DNA of 64,000 bases from Flectobacillus sp. BAB-3569. GTDB lineage: Bacteria > Bacteroidota > Bacteroidia > Cytophagales > Spirosomataceae. The translations under genes and the position numbers were made by a program. Shown here piece by piece: positions 51,391 through 59,651 of this stretch. Every line of letters begins with the position of its first letter. The first letter of the stretch is position 1. The stretch is from NCBI RefSeq assembly GCF_002270355.1, contig NZ_NJFZ01000020.1, forward strand, positions 124,039 through 188,038, written 5' to 3'. The notes beneath the pieces are model-generated. The model was not told the origin of the DNA. It saw only the letters and a program-made list of their open reading frames with translations, and did not search any database.

Positions 51391-52935
51391 ATGAAAAAAA
51401 CGCTTTACCTCCTGAGTTTTTGCTTGGGGACTTCGCTTTTTGTCCAAGCGCAACAAAAACCTGCTCCGAAAGAAAATGCACCGCTTGCCACTACGGTAGA
51501 AGACAAGCCCAACAATGGTAGTCGCACGCTCAATCCTGATTCGTATGTGGTAACTACCAACGAAGTAACTATCAAAGGTCAAAAAGTGCCTTACAAGGCT
51601 TTGGCAGGCACAATTCCTGTGTGGAATGATGACGCCAAAATACAAGCCTCTCTATTCTACACGTACTACGAAAGAACCGACGTGAAAGACAAGGCTACTC
51701 GTCCTCTGATTATCTCTTTCAATGGTGGCCCCGGCTCTGCCTCGGTTTGGATGCATATTGCGTACACAGGCCCTCGTATTTTGAAGATTGATGATGAAGG
51801 TTATCCTGTTCAACCTTATGGCATCAAAGACAACCCTTATTCTATTCTCGACGTTGCTGACATCGTTTTTGTAGACCCTGTCAATACAGGTTTTTCAAGA
51901 ATTATTGATAAAGACGCTCCAAAATCAAACTTCTTTGGTATTAATGCCGACATCAAGTATTTGGCAGAATGGATTGGCACTTTTGTTAGTCGCAACAATC
52001 GTTGGGCTTCTCCAAAGTATTTGATTGGTGAAAGTTATGGTACGACTCGTGTCTCAGGTCTGGCAAACGCCCTTCAAGAATCTCAATGGATGTATTTGAA
52101 TGGTGTTATTTTGGTGTCGCCAACTGACTTGGGTATCCCTCGTGAAGGGCCAGTGGAAACTAGTTTAAAACTCCCCTATTTTGCTGCTACGGCTTGGCAT
52201 CATAAGGTTTTAGAACCAAGTCTTCAAAATAAAAAGCTGGAAGATATGCTTCCAGAAGTTGAAAAATTCACGGTCGAGGAATTATTGCCAGCCATTACAC
52301 AAGGCGGTTTTATTGCGCCAGAAAAGCGTCAGGCAATTGCGAAAAAGTTTGCAAGATATTCAGGGCTAAAGGAAACAGTTGTACTACAAAACAACTTAGA
52401 CATTTCCTTGGATTTATTCTGGAAAGAACTTCTTCGTGATAAAGGATATACCGTTGGTCGTTTGGACTCACGTTATTTGGGTGTAGACGCACGTGAAGGT
52501 GGTGAAAAAGTAGATTACAATGCCGAACTCAATTCGTGGTTGCACTCTTTTACGCCTCCAATCAATATGTATTTGAGAGAGGAACTAAAGTACAAAACAG
52601 ATTTGAAATACAATATGTTTGGACCAGTTCATCCTTGGGACAGAAGCAATGACCATACGGGGTATGATTTGCGCAAAGCAATGGCAACGAACCCTTATTT
52701 GAAGGTATTGGTACAATCAGGCTATTATGATGGCGCTTGTGATTATTTTAACGCTAAATACTCGATGTGGCAAATGGATCCAAGCGGCAAATTCAAAGAT
52801 CGTCTGTTCTGGGAAGGTTACAAATCGGGACACATGATGTATTTGCGTAAGGAGGATTTAGAAAAATCAAATGAAGACTTACGAATTTTCATCAAAAAAT
52901 CTCTTCCAAAACCTGGCGAACCAGCCAAGTATTAA
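51391..52935 (+). CDS. S10-family serine carboxypeptidase-like protein, secreted
   Basis: 514 residues with a signal peptide (about 1-20, GTSLFVQAQ). Alpha/beta-hydrolase S10 features are FNGGPGSASVWMHIAYTGPR (oxyanion region), LIGESYGTTR with nucleophile S215, GYYDGACDYFN for the acid (D447 or D451) and SGHMMYL with H481. The family removes C-terminal amino acids from peptides, best known in yeast CPY; bacterial members are exported. The N-terminal mature part is rich in Pro and charged residues. It has its own promoter and is not linked to other peptidase genes. Confidence 0.92.
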   Translation: MKKTLYLLSFCLGTSLFVQAQQKPAPKENAPLATTVEDKPNNGSRTLNPDSYVVTTNEVTIKGQKVPYKALAGTIPVWNDDAKIQASLFYTYYERTDVKDKATRPLIISFNGGPGSASVWMHIAYTGPRILKIDDEGYPVQPYGIKDNPYSILDVADIVFVDPVNTGFSRIIDKDAPKSNFFGINADIKYLAEWIGTFVSRNNRWASPKYLIGESYGTTRVSGLANALQESQWMYLNGVILVSPTDLGIPREGPVETSLKLPYFAATAWHHKVLEPSLQNKKLEDMLPEVEKFTVEELLPAITQGGFIAPEKRQAIAKKFARYSGLKETVVLQNNLDISLDLFWKELLRDKGYTVGRLDSRYLGVDAREGGEKVDYNAELNSWLHSFTPPINMYLREELKYKTDLKYNMFGPVHPWDRSNDHTGYDLRKAMATNPYLKVLVQSGYYDGACDYFNAKYSMWQMDPSGKFKDRLFWEGYKSGHMMYLRKEDLEKSNEDLRIFIKKSLPKPGEPAKY

Positions 52936-53247
52936 TGAGTGAATGGTGATTGAGTGAATGAGTGATTATTTTTTAATGTAGAGACGTAATATTTTACGTC
53001 TAGCGAAGATTATTCACGAGTTATAGCATAAACTAATTTAGTGATTATGTTAAAATTTGTATGCTAGCAGTAGAGAGGCAATGATTGCGTCTTAAGCCGA
53101 GTAAAATCTAACATAGTAGCATCAAAAAAGGGGTCGGAAAATAATTTTCGACCCCTTTTTTGATATTTCAAATTGAGGGTTTGTTTTGACTATTTCTCAG
53201 ATTTATAAACCTAATCACTCAATCACAACCCACTCATTCACTCAATT
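52934..53247. repeat. Inverted family-C repeats around a palindrome and terminator
   Basis: GAGTGAATGGTGATTGAGTG and ATGAGTGATTATT (52937-52970) face the inverse AATCACTCAATCACAACCC and ACTCATTCACTCAATTA (53213-53247). Between them are the AGACGTAATATTTTACGTCT unit (52980-52999, identical 25 bp at 24835) and the terminator at 53124. No gene lies in 52936-53245. Confidence 0.7.
53124..53161. terminator. Bidirectional terminator between S10 and nitroreductase genes
   Basis: AAAAAAGGGGTCG pairs perfectly with CGACCCCTTTTTT. The core GTCGGAAAATA-TTTTCGAC nearly repeats that of 37610-37643. Confidence 0.88.
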
Positions 53248-53878
53248 ATTTAATCTCTACGACTAATTCTTCTTTCGCTTTGCGATATTTTTTCAAGTTC
53301 ACGTTCCAGTCATTTGGAGCATCGCGGTAGCCTAATGGAAGCAATACAACACTTTTCAAGCCTTGTTCTGCTAAACCTAAGATTTTGTCAACTTCTGGAG
53401 GAGTAAATCCTTCGATTGGAGTAGCATCTACGCCAACCTCAGCAGCAGCTGCAATCGCCAAACCAAAAGAGATATACGCTTGTTTAGCGGCGTGTGTTGC
53501 GTGCCAGTCTTGACCAAGTGGTTCGTACATACCCCACAAAGTAGATTTGTAAGCATCCATGGTATTCAATGGCAAACCACGTACTTCCATCATTTCGTTA
53601 AATACCGCTGTGATTTTTTCCAAAGAATAACCATCCCACGCAGCAAAAACCAACAAATGTGAACATTCTGTGATTACACTTTGATTCCAAGCTACTGGTC
53701 TAATTTGTTCAAGGATTTCTTTGTTCGAAATCACAAATACTTTATATGGTTGCAAACCTGATGATGATGGTGCCAATCTTGCAGCTTCTAGGATATAATC
53801 CAACTTCTCTTGAGGTACAACCTCTCCGTTCATTTTTTTGGCAGCATAACGCCATTCCAAAGATTCTAATAATGTCAT
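53246..53878 (-). CDS. Nitroreductase-family NAD(P)H-dependent oxidoreductase
   Basis: 210 residues of the FMN-binding nitroreductase fold: LESLEWRYAAKKMNG near the start (RYA-K-hallmark for FMN phosphate), ARLAPSSSGLQPYKVFVISN, and VDATPIEGFTPPEVDKILGL then VVLLPLGYRDAPNDWN at the C-terminus. NfsB-like enzymes reduce quinones and nitro compounds with two electrons. The gene is divergent from an HxlR-type regulator, an arrangement like YodC/YodB and HypO/HypR in Bacillus, so it is probably induced by quinones or disulfide stress. Confidence 0.9.
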   Translation of the reverse strand: MTLLESLEWRYAAKKMNGEVVPQEKLDYILEAARLAPSSSGLQPYKVFVISNKEILEQIRPVAWNQSVITECSHLLVFAAWDGYSLEKITAVFNEMMEVRGLPLNTMDAYKSTLWGMYEPLGQDWHATHAAKQAYISFGLAIAAAAEVGVDATPIEGFTPPEVDKILGLAEQGLKSVVLLPLGYRDAPNDWNVNLKKYRKAKEELVVEIK

Positions 53879-53907
53879 AACGAATAATATTTTCTAAATT
53901 TATGTTA

Positions 53908-53949
53908 CAAAACTAGCAATACTTGGTGACAAAAAGTAACTTTGTGTCA
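53908..53949. promoter_or_regulatory. Divergent promoters and operator candidate of the HxlR pair
   Basis: TAGTTTTG on the minus strand (53908-53915) and TAACTTTG on the plus strand (53937-53944) match TAnnTTTG. The plus box lies inside a 23-bp imperfect palindrome, 53927-53949, with arms TGACA and TGTCA around AAAGT-ACTTT, a fitting HxlR operator. Confidence 0.6.
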
Positions 53950-53985
53950 TAAAGTAATAGTGACATTTAGGTAACCATATGACAA

Positions 53986-54351
53986 ATGACGGAAATTAGC
54001 CCGATACACAAATCCACAGCGTGTGGTAAATCGATTCAAGCCATTCACGATGTAATGGATATCATTGGAGGCAAATGGAAAATTTCCATCATTGCCTGCT
54101 TGTGTTATGGCAAAATGCGATATTCTGATTTATTGAGAGAAGTAAACGGTATTTCAGGGAAGGTTTTGAGTCGAGAATTGAAGGATTTGGAGGAGAATCT
54201 TCTTATTACGAGAACAGTCGTAAACACGCAGCCCATCAGTGTAGAATATGAATTAACGGAATACGGACGTTCGTTGAAAGTTATAACAAGTGTAATAGCC
54301 GAATGGGGCTTTGAACACCGAAAAAGGATTTTAGAACAAGAATTAGTATAA
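53986..54351 (+). CDS. HxlR-family (DUF24/MarR-type) redox-sensing regulator
   Basis: 121 residues. The winged HTH spans about residues 20-110: MDIIGGKWKISIIACLCYGK, MRYSDLLREVNGISGKVLSR, and ELKDLEENLLITRTV. A cysteine near the N-terminus (C13, in KSTACGKSIQAI) sits where YodB/HypR-type members have their sensing cysteine; additional Cys residues are at about 38 and 40. It probably represses the divergent nitroreductase gene and itself through the palindrome at 53927-53949. The redox role is inferred from family and arrangement. Confidence 0.88.
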   Translation: MTEISPIHKSTACGKSIQAIHDVMDIIGGKWKISIIACLCYGKMRYSDLLREVNGISGKVLSRELKDLEENLLITRTVVNTQPISVEYELTEYGRSLKVITSVIAEWGFEHRKRILEQELV

Positions 54352-54358
54352 AATCAAT

Positions 54359-54397
54359 GGGCTTCCTTCTAGCTAAACAGCATTGAGGAAGCCCTTG
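54359..54397. terminator. Terminator-like hairpin between hxlR-type gene and acetylesterase gene
   Basis: GGGCTTCCT (54359-54367) pairs with AGGAAGCCC (54386-54394) between the convergent genes; the tail is only moderately T-rich. Confidence 0.65.
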
Positions 54398-54414
54398 AAT
54401 AAATAATAAATTGT

Positions 54415-55185
54415 CTATTTCAAAAGTTTTTTCAACTTACATTTTTTCAGTTGTTGTATCTGTTCGCTCACGATTTGAGCGGTTAATTTCGAACCTTCAT
54501 AATTAGGATGGGTATGGTCTTTTGGAAAAAACTTATCTACCTGCTCTTTTCCTAATTCTTCGTATTTTGATGCTACAACCTCGTTGAGGTCAATAAAGTA
54601 AGCCTTATTCTCTTCTGCAATTTGTTTTGCCCAAAGGCCATAAGACTGACCCGCTCTTTCTACTTTTCCATTCTTCCAAACGTTTCTTGGTACAAGCGAA
54701 CAAACAATTGGCGTGGCACCTTTTTCTTGTGTTTCTTGCACGTACTTACGCATATACCAGCCATACGAATGTACGATTTCGTGCTTTTTGGTCAAAAGGT
54801 TATCTATCTCCTCCGATTCGTTACCAATACCTTTGATAGAGCCTCTCGCACGACTTGTATCATTGATAGCACCGCCATCGTTGTGTCCAAACTGCATGAT
54901 TACATAATCGCCTTTTTTCAATTTTGCCATAATTTTATCCCAACGTCCTTCGGTCAAAAATGTACGGCTACTACGACCACCAATGGCATGATTTTCAACA
55001 TTTACCTTTACCGTATCAAATTGTTGATTCATAAAACTTCCCCAACCCCACAAACCATCAGAACCAGCCCCAGAGCCATTTCTAACGGTTGAATCACCGA
55101 TGATATAAATAGTAGGTTTTGTTTTTAACATCGTGAATGAACATGCTAAAACAAAGGCGCAAAGTACCAAAAACTTGTTTTTCAT
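54415..55185 (-). CDS. Rhamnogalacturonan acetylesterase-like SGNH hydrolase
   Basis: 256 residues from the ATG at 55185, which gives a signal peptide (MKNKFLVLCAFVLACSFTML). SGNH blocks are IYIIGDSTVRN with the nucleophile Ser, HAIGGRSSRTF (Gly), QFGHNDGG (Asn) and DHTHPNYEG (Asp, His). This is the CE12-type arrangement of rhamnogalacturonan and acetyl-xylan deacetylases. A longer in-frame start at 55275 lacks a signal. It is next to two GH88/105 genes, supporting removal of acetyl groups from rhamnogalacturonan oligosaccharides. The C-terminus is unusually basic (QQLKKCKLKKLLK). Confidence 0.88.
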   Translation of the reverse strand: MKNKFLVLCAFVLACSFTMLKTKPTIYIIGDSTVRNGSGAGSDGLWGWGSFMNQQFDTVKVNVENHAIGGRSSRTFLTEGRWDKIMAKLKKGDYVIMQFGHNDGGAINDTSRARGSIKGIGNESEEIDNLLTKKHEIVHSYGWYMRKYVQETQEKGATPIVCSLVPRNVWKNGKVERAGQSYGLWAKQIAEENKAYFIDLNEVVASKYEELGKEQVDKFFPKDHTHPNYEGSKLTAQIVSEQIQQLKKCKLKKLLK

Positions 55186-55405
55186 CTGAGTAAAATTTTG
55201 AATGACAGAATAGATTTCGAGATAATGTTGATTTTTGAAGAAACCAGTCCCTCTATAAAAAAGGAAGTTCCCCATGCTACCACAAGGAACTTAACCTAAA
55301 TCTCCCCTAATCAACTGTTTACTTACAAATTACTTGTGTTGTAATCTTCGAAGTAACAAGTGTTTCAATAACGAAGAGTTATCTCATTCACTTATTTACT
55401 CATTT

Positions 55406-56530
55406 TTATTTTTTCATTTTCACGATTTCGCTACCAGCCAATAGGAAACATCCTAAACCATAGTCTTCGAAATCAGGAATTTTATCAATAGCCAATGGTT
55501 GACCATCTTTTGGTTCTTTCCCTGTGCCTTGTACCCAACCCAAAAATCCTGAAGGTTGTACACTTTCTGTTGCCAAAGCATTCCAAGCTTTCACCAAAGC
55601 TGGTTTATATTGTTTAGCATTCAAATATCCGTGATTGATGCCCCATGCCATTCCGTAGGCAAACAATGATGTTCCTGTAGCTTCTTTACCTCCATAATTG
55701 GTTGGGTCATGCAAACTCACATTCCAGAATCCATCTTCTCTCTGAAGTGGCAACAAAGCCTTCATCATGGTTTTGTACATCTGTAAATATTCGTCGCGAT
55801 GTGGTGCGTTTTTAGGCATAATTTCCAATACTCTCACCAAAGCTGCCACAATCCAACCATTGCCACGAGACCAATAACAATCCTGTCCGTTTGGCTCTTT
55901 ATAGGGTGGCACAAAGTCTTTGTCTCTCCACCAAAGTCCATCTTCTGGATTAAATAAGCCCTTTCCTCCTTCTATCGTTTTTGAGTGGTTGTACATTTGG
56001 TACATTTTCTCGAAATAAGCATTGTCTTTGTACAATACACCCAATTTAGCAAATACTGGCATACCCATTTGAAGTGCATCAATCCATGTCCAATAAGTAC
56101 AGTTAGGATTTTTTACCAAGCTATCCATATTGGCTTTAATATCACGGATACGCTCTGGCTTTTTATCCATCATATACAAATCAATATAGGTCTGTCCGCA
56201 ACATTGGTCATCGGCATTGTGTGTCAATAAGCCCGAACGTAATCCCCATTTATGACTTTCGCCCCAAGCTACTGCATAATCGATATAGCGCTGTTGAGGG
56301 TCTACTTTATACAAATCCATCAATCCTTCGTAATACACCGCACGGGTCCAGATATTACTTGGACGGGTTTTGTTGGTTACAATAGGCTTGCCAGTATCTG
56401 GCCATTTTTGCATAAAATAGTCATTTGCTTTACGCATTGAGGCAATCACTTCGGTTTTGCTCGGTAGTTTCTGAGCCATTGCCGACATACCGCCTAACAA
56501 CAAGCATAGCATTAATGGTACTTTTTTCAT
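55406..56530 (-). CDS. GH88/GH105-family unsaturated rhamnogalacturonyl hydrolase
   Basis: 374 residues with a signal peptide (1-19, GMSAMAQ). GH105-like (alpha/alpha)6 barrel features are YYEGLMDLYKVDPQQRYIDY, WTWIDALQMGMPVFAKLG with the catalytic-region Asp, YWSRGNGWIVAALVRVLEIM, and DGFWNVSLHDPTNYGGKEAT. These enzymes hydrate the 4,5-unsaturated uronic acid left by pectin lyases and release it from rhamnose. It is 131 bp downstream of the second GH105-like gene and 220 bp from the acetylesterase gene, all on one strand. Confidence 0.9.
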   Translation of the reverse strand: MKKVPLMLCLLLGGMSAMAQKLPSKTEVIASMRKANDYFMQKWPDTGKPIVTNKTRPSNIWTRAVYYEGLMDLYKVDPQQRYIDYAVAWGESHKWGLRSGLLTHNADDQCCGQTYIDLYMMDKKPERIRDIKANMDSLVKNPNCTYWTWIDALQMGMPVFAKLGVLYKDNAYFEKMYQMYNHSKTIEGGKGLFNPEDGLWWRDKDFVPPYKEPNGQDCYWSRGNGWIVAALVRVLEIMPKNAPHRDEYLQMYKTMMKALLPLQREDGFWNVSLHDPTNYGGKEATGTSLFAYGMAWGINHGYLNAKQYKPALVKAWNALATESVQPSGFLGWVQGTGKEPKDGQPLAIDKIPDFEDYGLGCFLLAGSEIVKMKK

Positions 56531-56584
56531 TCGTTCAGAATTTAATTGACAATTGAGTCCTGTTATTAGAAAATTAGAACTGTA

Positions 56585-56642
56585 TATAACAATTTCGGAT
56601 TTGGGATTTCAGATTTCGGAAATTTGAAATACTGATTTGTAA
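56585..56642. repeat. Dispersed repeat family B, short copy 6
   Basis: TTTCGGATTTGGGATTTCAG then ATTTCGGAAATTTGAAAT in the gap between the two GH105-like genes; a partial copy relative to 7821 and 47952. Confidence 0.6.
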
Positions 56643-56659
56643 TCCTGAAAAGAATTTGT

Positions 56660-58036
56660 TTACTTCTTTTTTATCAACAACTGTACAGAGCTATCGTTTA
56701 TTTCAAACTGGTTTGACTTTAGCAAATTCAACATTTCTGCTCCTGCATAAATCACTGGTCCGTAACCGTGAGCCGCAAACGGGCTGATTGGACGATGATA
56801 GTAAAATGCTGGGTCAAATCCCATTCCTGTACCGACGCAAGTACCTTCTACTTGTCCTTGCTCGTTAACTTTGGTACTCACAGCATTCCAAGCCAACATA
56901 GTAGCAGGCGTGTAGGCCAATTTGTCTATCCAGCCTTTATTGATGGCTTTGGCGAAACAATACGCATAAATCGCCGTAGCCGATGTTTCTAAGTACGAAT
57001 CGTTTCTATCTAATAATTGATGCCAAAATCCAGAACCTGACTGATATCTTGTTAAGCCTTTTACATGTGCTTTCAACAAATTCAAGACCTCTTCGCGACC
57101 TGGGTAATTTTCTGGTAAAGCTTCCAACACTTCGATTTTGGTCAAAATAGCCCAACCGTTGGCACGTGCCCAGTGGAACTGAGGATGTTCTGACATACCT
57201 TCAACCCAGCCGTGCATATAAACACCCTTCTCAGGATTAAACATTCTTTTTGAAAACTGACGAACCTGTTTGATAGCCTCATCAAAATACTTTTTATCGC
57301 CAGTCAATTTGCCCATTTGAGCAATCGCAGGAATTCCCATAAACATATCATCCAACCATAAAGTACTTGCTTGTGGGCGATTACGAGCCAAAGTTCCATC
57401 ACTCAAACGAAACTCTTTATTCATAATGTAATTGATATGGCTGTCGATTAAGGGGCGATAATTATTGGGTGTCCCAGCAACAGACGATTTAATCATAGCA
57501 GCACACATGGCACCACAATCATCCAAAGCATGTGGATTTAGCAATCCCTTCAATGGCCCTTTTGTACCCCAATCTTCACTCGCTCCTGTTGACTTTTTAA
57601 AGAATGGAACAGCATCGTTGATAAATTTCAAGCGTTTCTCTGTATATTCTTTATAACGCGCATCACCTGTGTATTGCGACGCCAGCATCATAGCCTGATA
57701 AGTCACACCCCATTCGTAACTCACCAAACGAAAATCACCTTTTTGTAAAGCCGTATTTTCATCAATTTTTGACAAATCACTCACTACTTCATTTGTCTTC
57801 GTATTGATAAAATTTGTAGGAGTCGCTTTTTCTAAATACGCGTGAACTCTTTGCAAGGTTTTTTCAACCTCCTCTGCTTTCACAATTCCATAAGGAACAG
57901 GATAGTCAGGCTGAATCAAGTGCAAAGGCGTATTGGAGTCATTAGATTTTGTAACGTTTTTTTGGGCAAAACCTTCTGCACCTGAAAGCAGTAAAAAACC
58001 TAATAATGCGACTTTATCAAACGAGTACTTTTTCAT
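56660..58036 (-). CDS. GH88/GH105-family unsaturated glucuronyl/galacturonyl hydrolase
   Basis: 458 residues from the ATG at 58036, giving a signal peptide (MKKYSFDKVALLGFLLLSGA). Barrel motifs are LLNPHALDDCGAMCAAMI, TLWLDDMFMGIPAIAQMG with the Asp pair of the YteR-like active site, QFHWARANGWAILTKIEVLE, and GFWHQLLDRNDSYLETSATA. The role is release of unsaturated uronate from pectin-derived oligosaccharides. It is probably the first gene of the operon 58036 to 54415 and divergent from the regulator at 58540. It differs from its neighbour at 55406 in length and several loops, suggesting a different chain-length or linkage preference. Confidence 0.9.
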   Translation of the reverse strand: MKKYSFDKVALLGFLLLSGAEGFAQKNVTKSNDSNTPLHLIQPDYPVPYGIVKAEEVEKTLQRVHAYLEKATPTNFINTKTNEVVSDLSKIDENTALQKGDFRLVSYEWGVTYQAMMLASQYTGDARYKEYTEKRLKFINDAVPFFKKSTGASEDWGTKGPLKGLLNPHALDDCGAMCAAMIKSSVAGTPNNYRPLIDSHINYIMNKEFRLSDGTLARNRPQASTLWLDDMFMGIPAIAQMGKLTGDKKYFDEAIKQVRQFSKRMFNPEKGVYMHGWVEGMSEHPQFHWARANGWAILTKIEVLEALPENYPGREEVLNLLKAHVKGLTRYQSGSGFWHQLLDRNDSYLETSATAIYAYCFAKAINKGWIDKLAYTPATMLAWNAVSTKVNEQGQVEGTCVGTGMGFDPAFYYHRPISPFAAHGYGPVIYAGAEMLNLLKSNQFEINDSSVQLLIKKK

Positions 58037-58324
58037 AATCGGCTTTGGAAATTTTTGGATAATGTGTTTTACTCTCAGAAGTAAAAATAAAAGAAATTCT
58101 ACTTGCAAAAATTGTCTTCGATTTGTACAACTTCCTCAAAGATAAATGTCATTTATGGGTTAGCCGTCCTGTGGCGTCCTTGTCGGAATCGAAATTTAAT
58201 ATTATTCGTCAGTAGAATATGGTAAGATATATTAAAAAAATACAAAAATCGTACAATGAAATTAGTCTACTTTGACACTACTAAAACTGGATTTTGCATA
58301 AAAAAAATAGGACAAAGGTTGGAT

Positions 58325-58362
58325 TTTGGCAACATGGCAACGTTCCCGACATCGTTTGCATA
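58325..58362. promoter_or_regulatory. Operator-like sequence in the divergent pectin-cluster gap
   Basis: GGCAACGTTCCCGACA (58336-58351) centres on the AACGTT palindrome with a CCCGA arm on the right, and GCAACG-N10-CGTTTGC gives an inverted pair. The rest of 58037-58482 has no gene. Identity of the binding regulator is unknown. Confidence 0.35.
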
Positions 58363-58482
58363 AATTAATATTGTTGAAAAATTGAATATGAATTATTCAA
58401 ATCTTAACCTTTGTTTAGAATTAAAATATAAGTTGATGAGATAGGTTTTAGCCTGTCTAAAAAAAGTATAAGTTTTAATGTT

Positions 58483-58514
58483 AAGTTTTTTTCTAGAATG
58501 CCTAGAAAAAACTT
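58483..58514. promoter_or_regulatory. Palindrome upstream of the GntR regulator gene
   Basis: AAGTTTTTTTCTAG (58483-58496) faces CTAGAAAAAACTT (58502-58514), a palindrome with one extra T. It encloses an upstream in-frame ATG at 58498, making that start unlikely and suggesting an autoregulatory operator or leader hairpin. Confidence 0.55.
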
Positions 58515-58539
58515 TTCAACCTTATTTATCCATAATATA

Positions 58540-59580
58540 ATGATTGCGAAAAAACATAGAATCTGGGATGTAATTAGAGTCGACGATATTTCGGCAACAC
58601 CGAAATATCTACAGATTGTACATTCGACACTCAAAGGCATTGAGGCAGGTCAAATTACGGTCAATGACCGCTTGCCATCCATCAATGAAGTGAGTTTCGA
58701 GTTGGATGTTTCTCGTGATACTGTCGAGAAGTCATATCGACAACTCAAAAGTATGGGTATTCTTGAATCTGTTCCTAGTAAGGGTTACTACATTAAAAAC
58801 GTGGATTTTGAAAAGCCCATGAAAGTATTGTTGCTTTTCAATAAACTTTCTGCGCACAAAAAAATCATTTTTGATGCTTTTGTAAAAGAATTAGGGCAAC
58901 AAGTGGCGATTGATTTTTATGTGTACAACAATGATTTTGCTCTTTTCAAAAAGCTCATTACTGCCAAAAAGGATGAAGATTATTCACACTTTGTCATTAT
59001 TCCATATCTCTTAGATTTCAATGATAAAGTACAAGAGGTAGTTAACATGATCCCTAAAGAAAAATTGATTATTTTGGACAAAATGGTCGCTGGAGTCAAT
59101 GGCGAATTTGGTGCAGTATACGAAAATTTTGAGAAAGATATTTATATGGCACTTTGCCAAATGCTTGAAAAATTAAGAAACTATACGAGTCTAAAATTAA
59201 TTTTTCCAAAGCAAAGTTGCTATCCTCAAGAAATCCAGAAAGGATTTTTAAACTTCTGTCAGGATTTTGCTTTTGAGGCTACTATTATTGATAATATCAA
59301 AACCGAAACAGTAACAGAAGGGTCGGTTTACATAAACCTAATGGAAGATGATTTGGTAATTCTTATTAAAAAAATCATGAATGATAACCTCGTCATAGGC
59401 AAGCAAGTTGGAATTATCTCCTACAACGAAACGCCTCTAAAAGAGATTATCCTCGACGGTATTACTACTATTTCGACAAATTTTAGAGAAATGGGAAAAA
59501 CCGCTGCCAGATTAGTACTTGAAAAGTCAAAGGATCATGTTGCAAATTTATTTGAGGTGAACCTTCGCAATTCATTATAA
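58540..59580 (+). CDS. GntR-family regulator with LacI-like ligand-binding domain
   Basis: 346 residues. The N-terminal GntR winged HTH (about 15-75) has PKYLQIVHSTLKGIEAGQI, LPSINEVSFELDVSRDTVEK and YRQLKSMGILESVPSKGYY. The C-terminal part (about 90-345) has periplasmic-binding-protein-like strands (KVLLLFNKLSAHKKIIFDAF, QVGIISYNETPLKEI, ITTISTNFREMGKTAARLVL) as in AraR/LacI-type sensors. It lies divergent from the GH105 operon and probably senses a pectin-derived sugar such as rhamnose or a uronate. The ATG at 58540 is chosen because an upstream one is inside a palindrome. Confidence 0.88.
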   Translation: MIAKKHRIWDVIRVDDISATPKYLQIVHSTLKGIEAGQITVNDRLPSINEVSFELDVSRDTVEKSYRQLKSMGILESVPSKGYYIKNVDFEKPMKVLLLFNKLSAHKKIIFDAFVKELGQQVAIDFYVYNNDFALFKKLITAKKDEDYSHFVIIPYLLDFNDKVQEVVNMIPKEKLIILDKMVAGVNGEFGAVYENFEKDIYMALCQMLEKLRNYTSLKLIFPKQSCYPQEIQKGFLNFCQDFAFEATIIDNIKTETVTEGSVYINLMEDDLVILIKKIMNDNLVIGKQVGIISYNETPLKEIILDGITTISTNFREMGKTAARLVLEKSKDHVANLFEVNLRNSL

Positions 59581-59596
59581 ATAACGATTGGGAAAT

Positions 59597-59629
59597 AAAA
59601 AAAGCCTGAGGTTTCTCAGGCTTTTTTTT
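59597..59629. terminator. Terminator between regulator and PAP2 genes
   Basis: AAAAAGCCTGAG pairs with CTCAGGCTTTTT (loop GTTT), with A and T runs on both sides; serves both convergent genes. Confidence 0.9.
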
Positions 59630-59651
59630 ATGGGCTATCGAAAGAGCTTGG

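Noticed and set aside
58498-58539. Upstream ATG for the GntR regulator
   Set aside because: It lies within a palindrome, and the resulting residues (MPRKNFSTLFIHNI) are not typical of the family.
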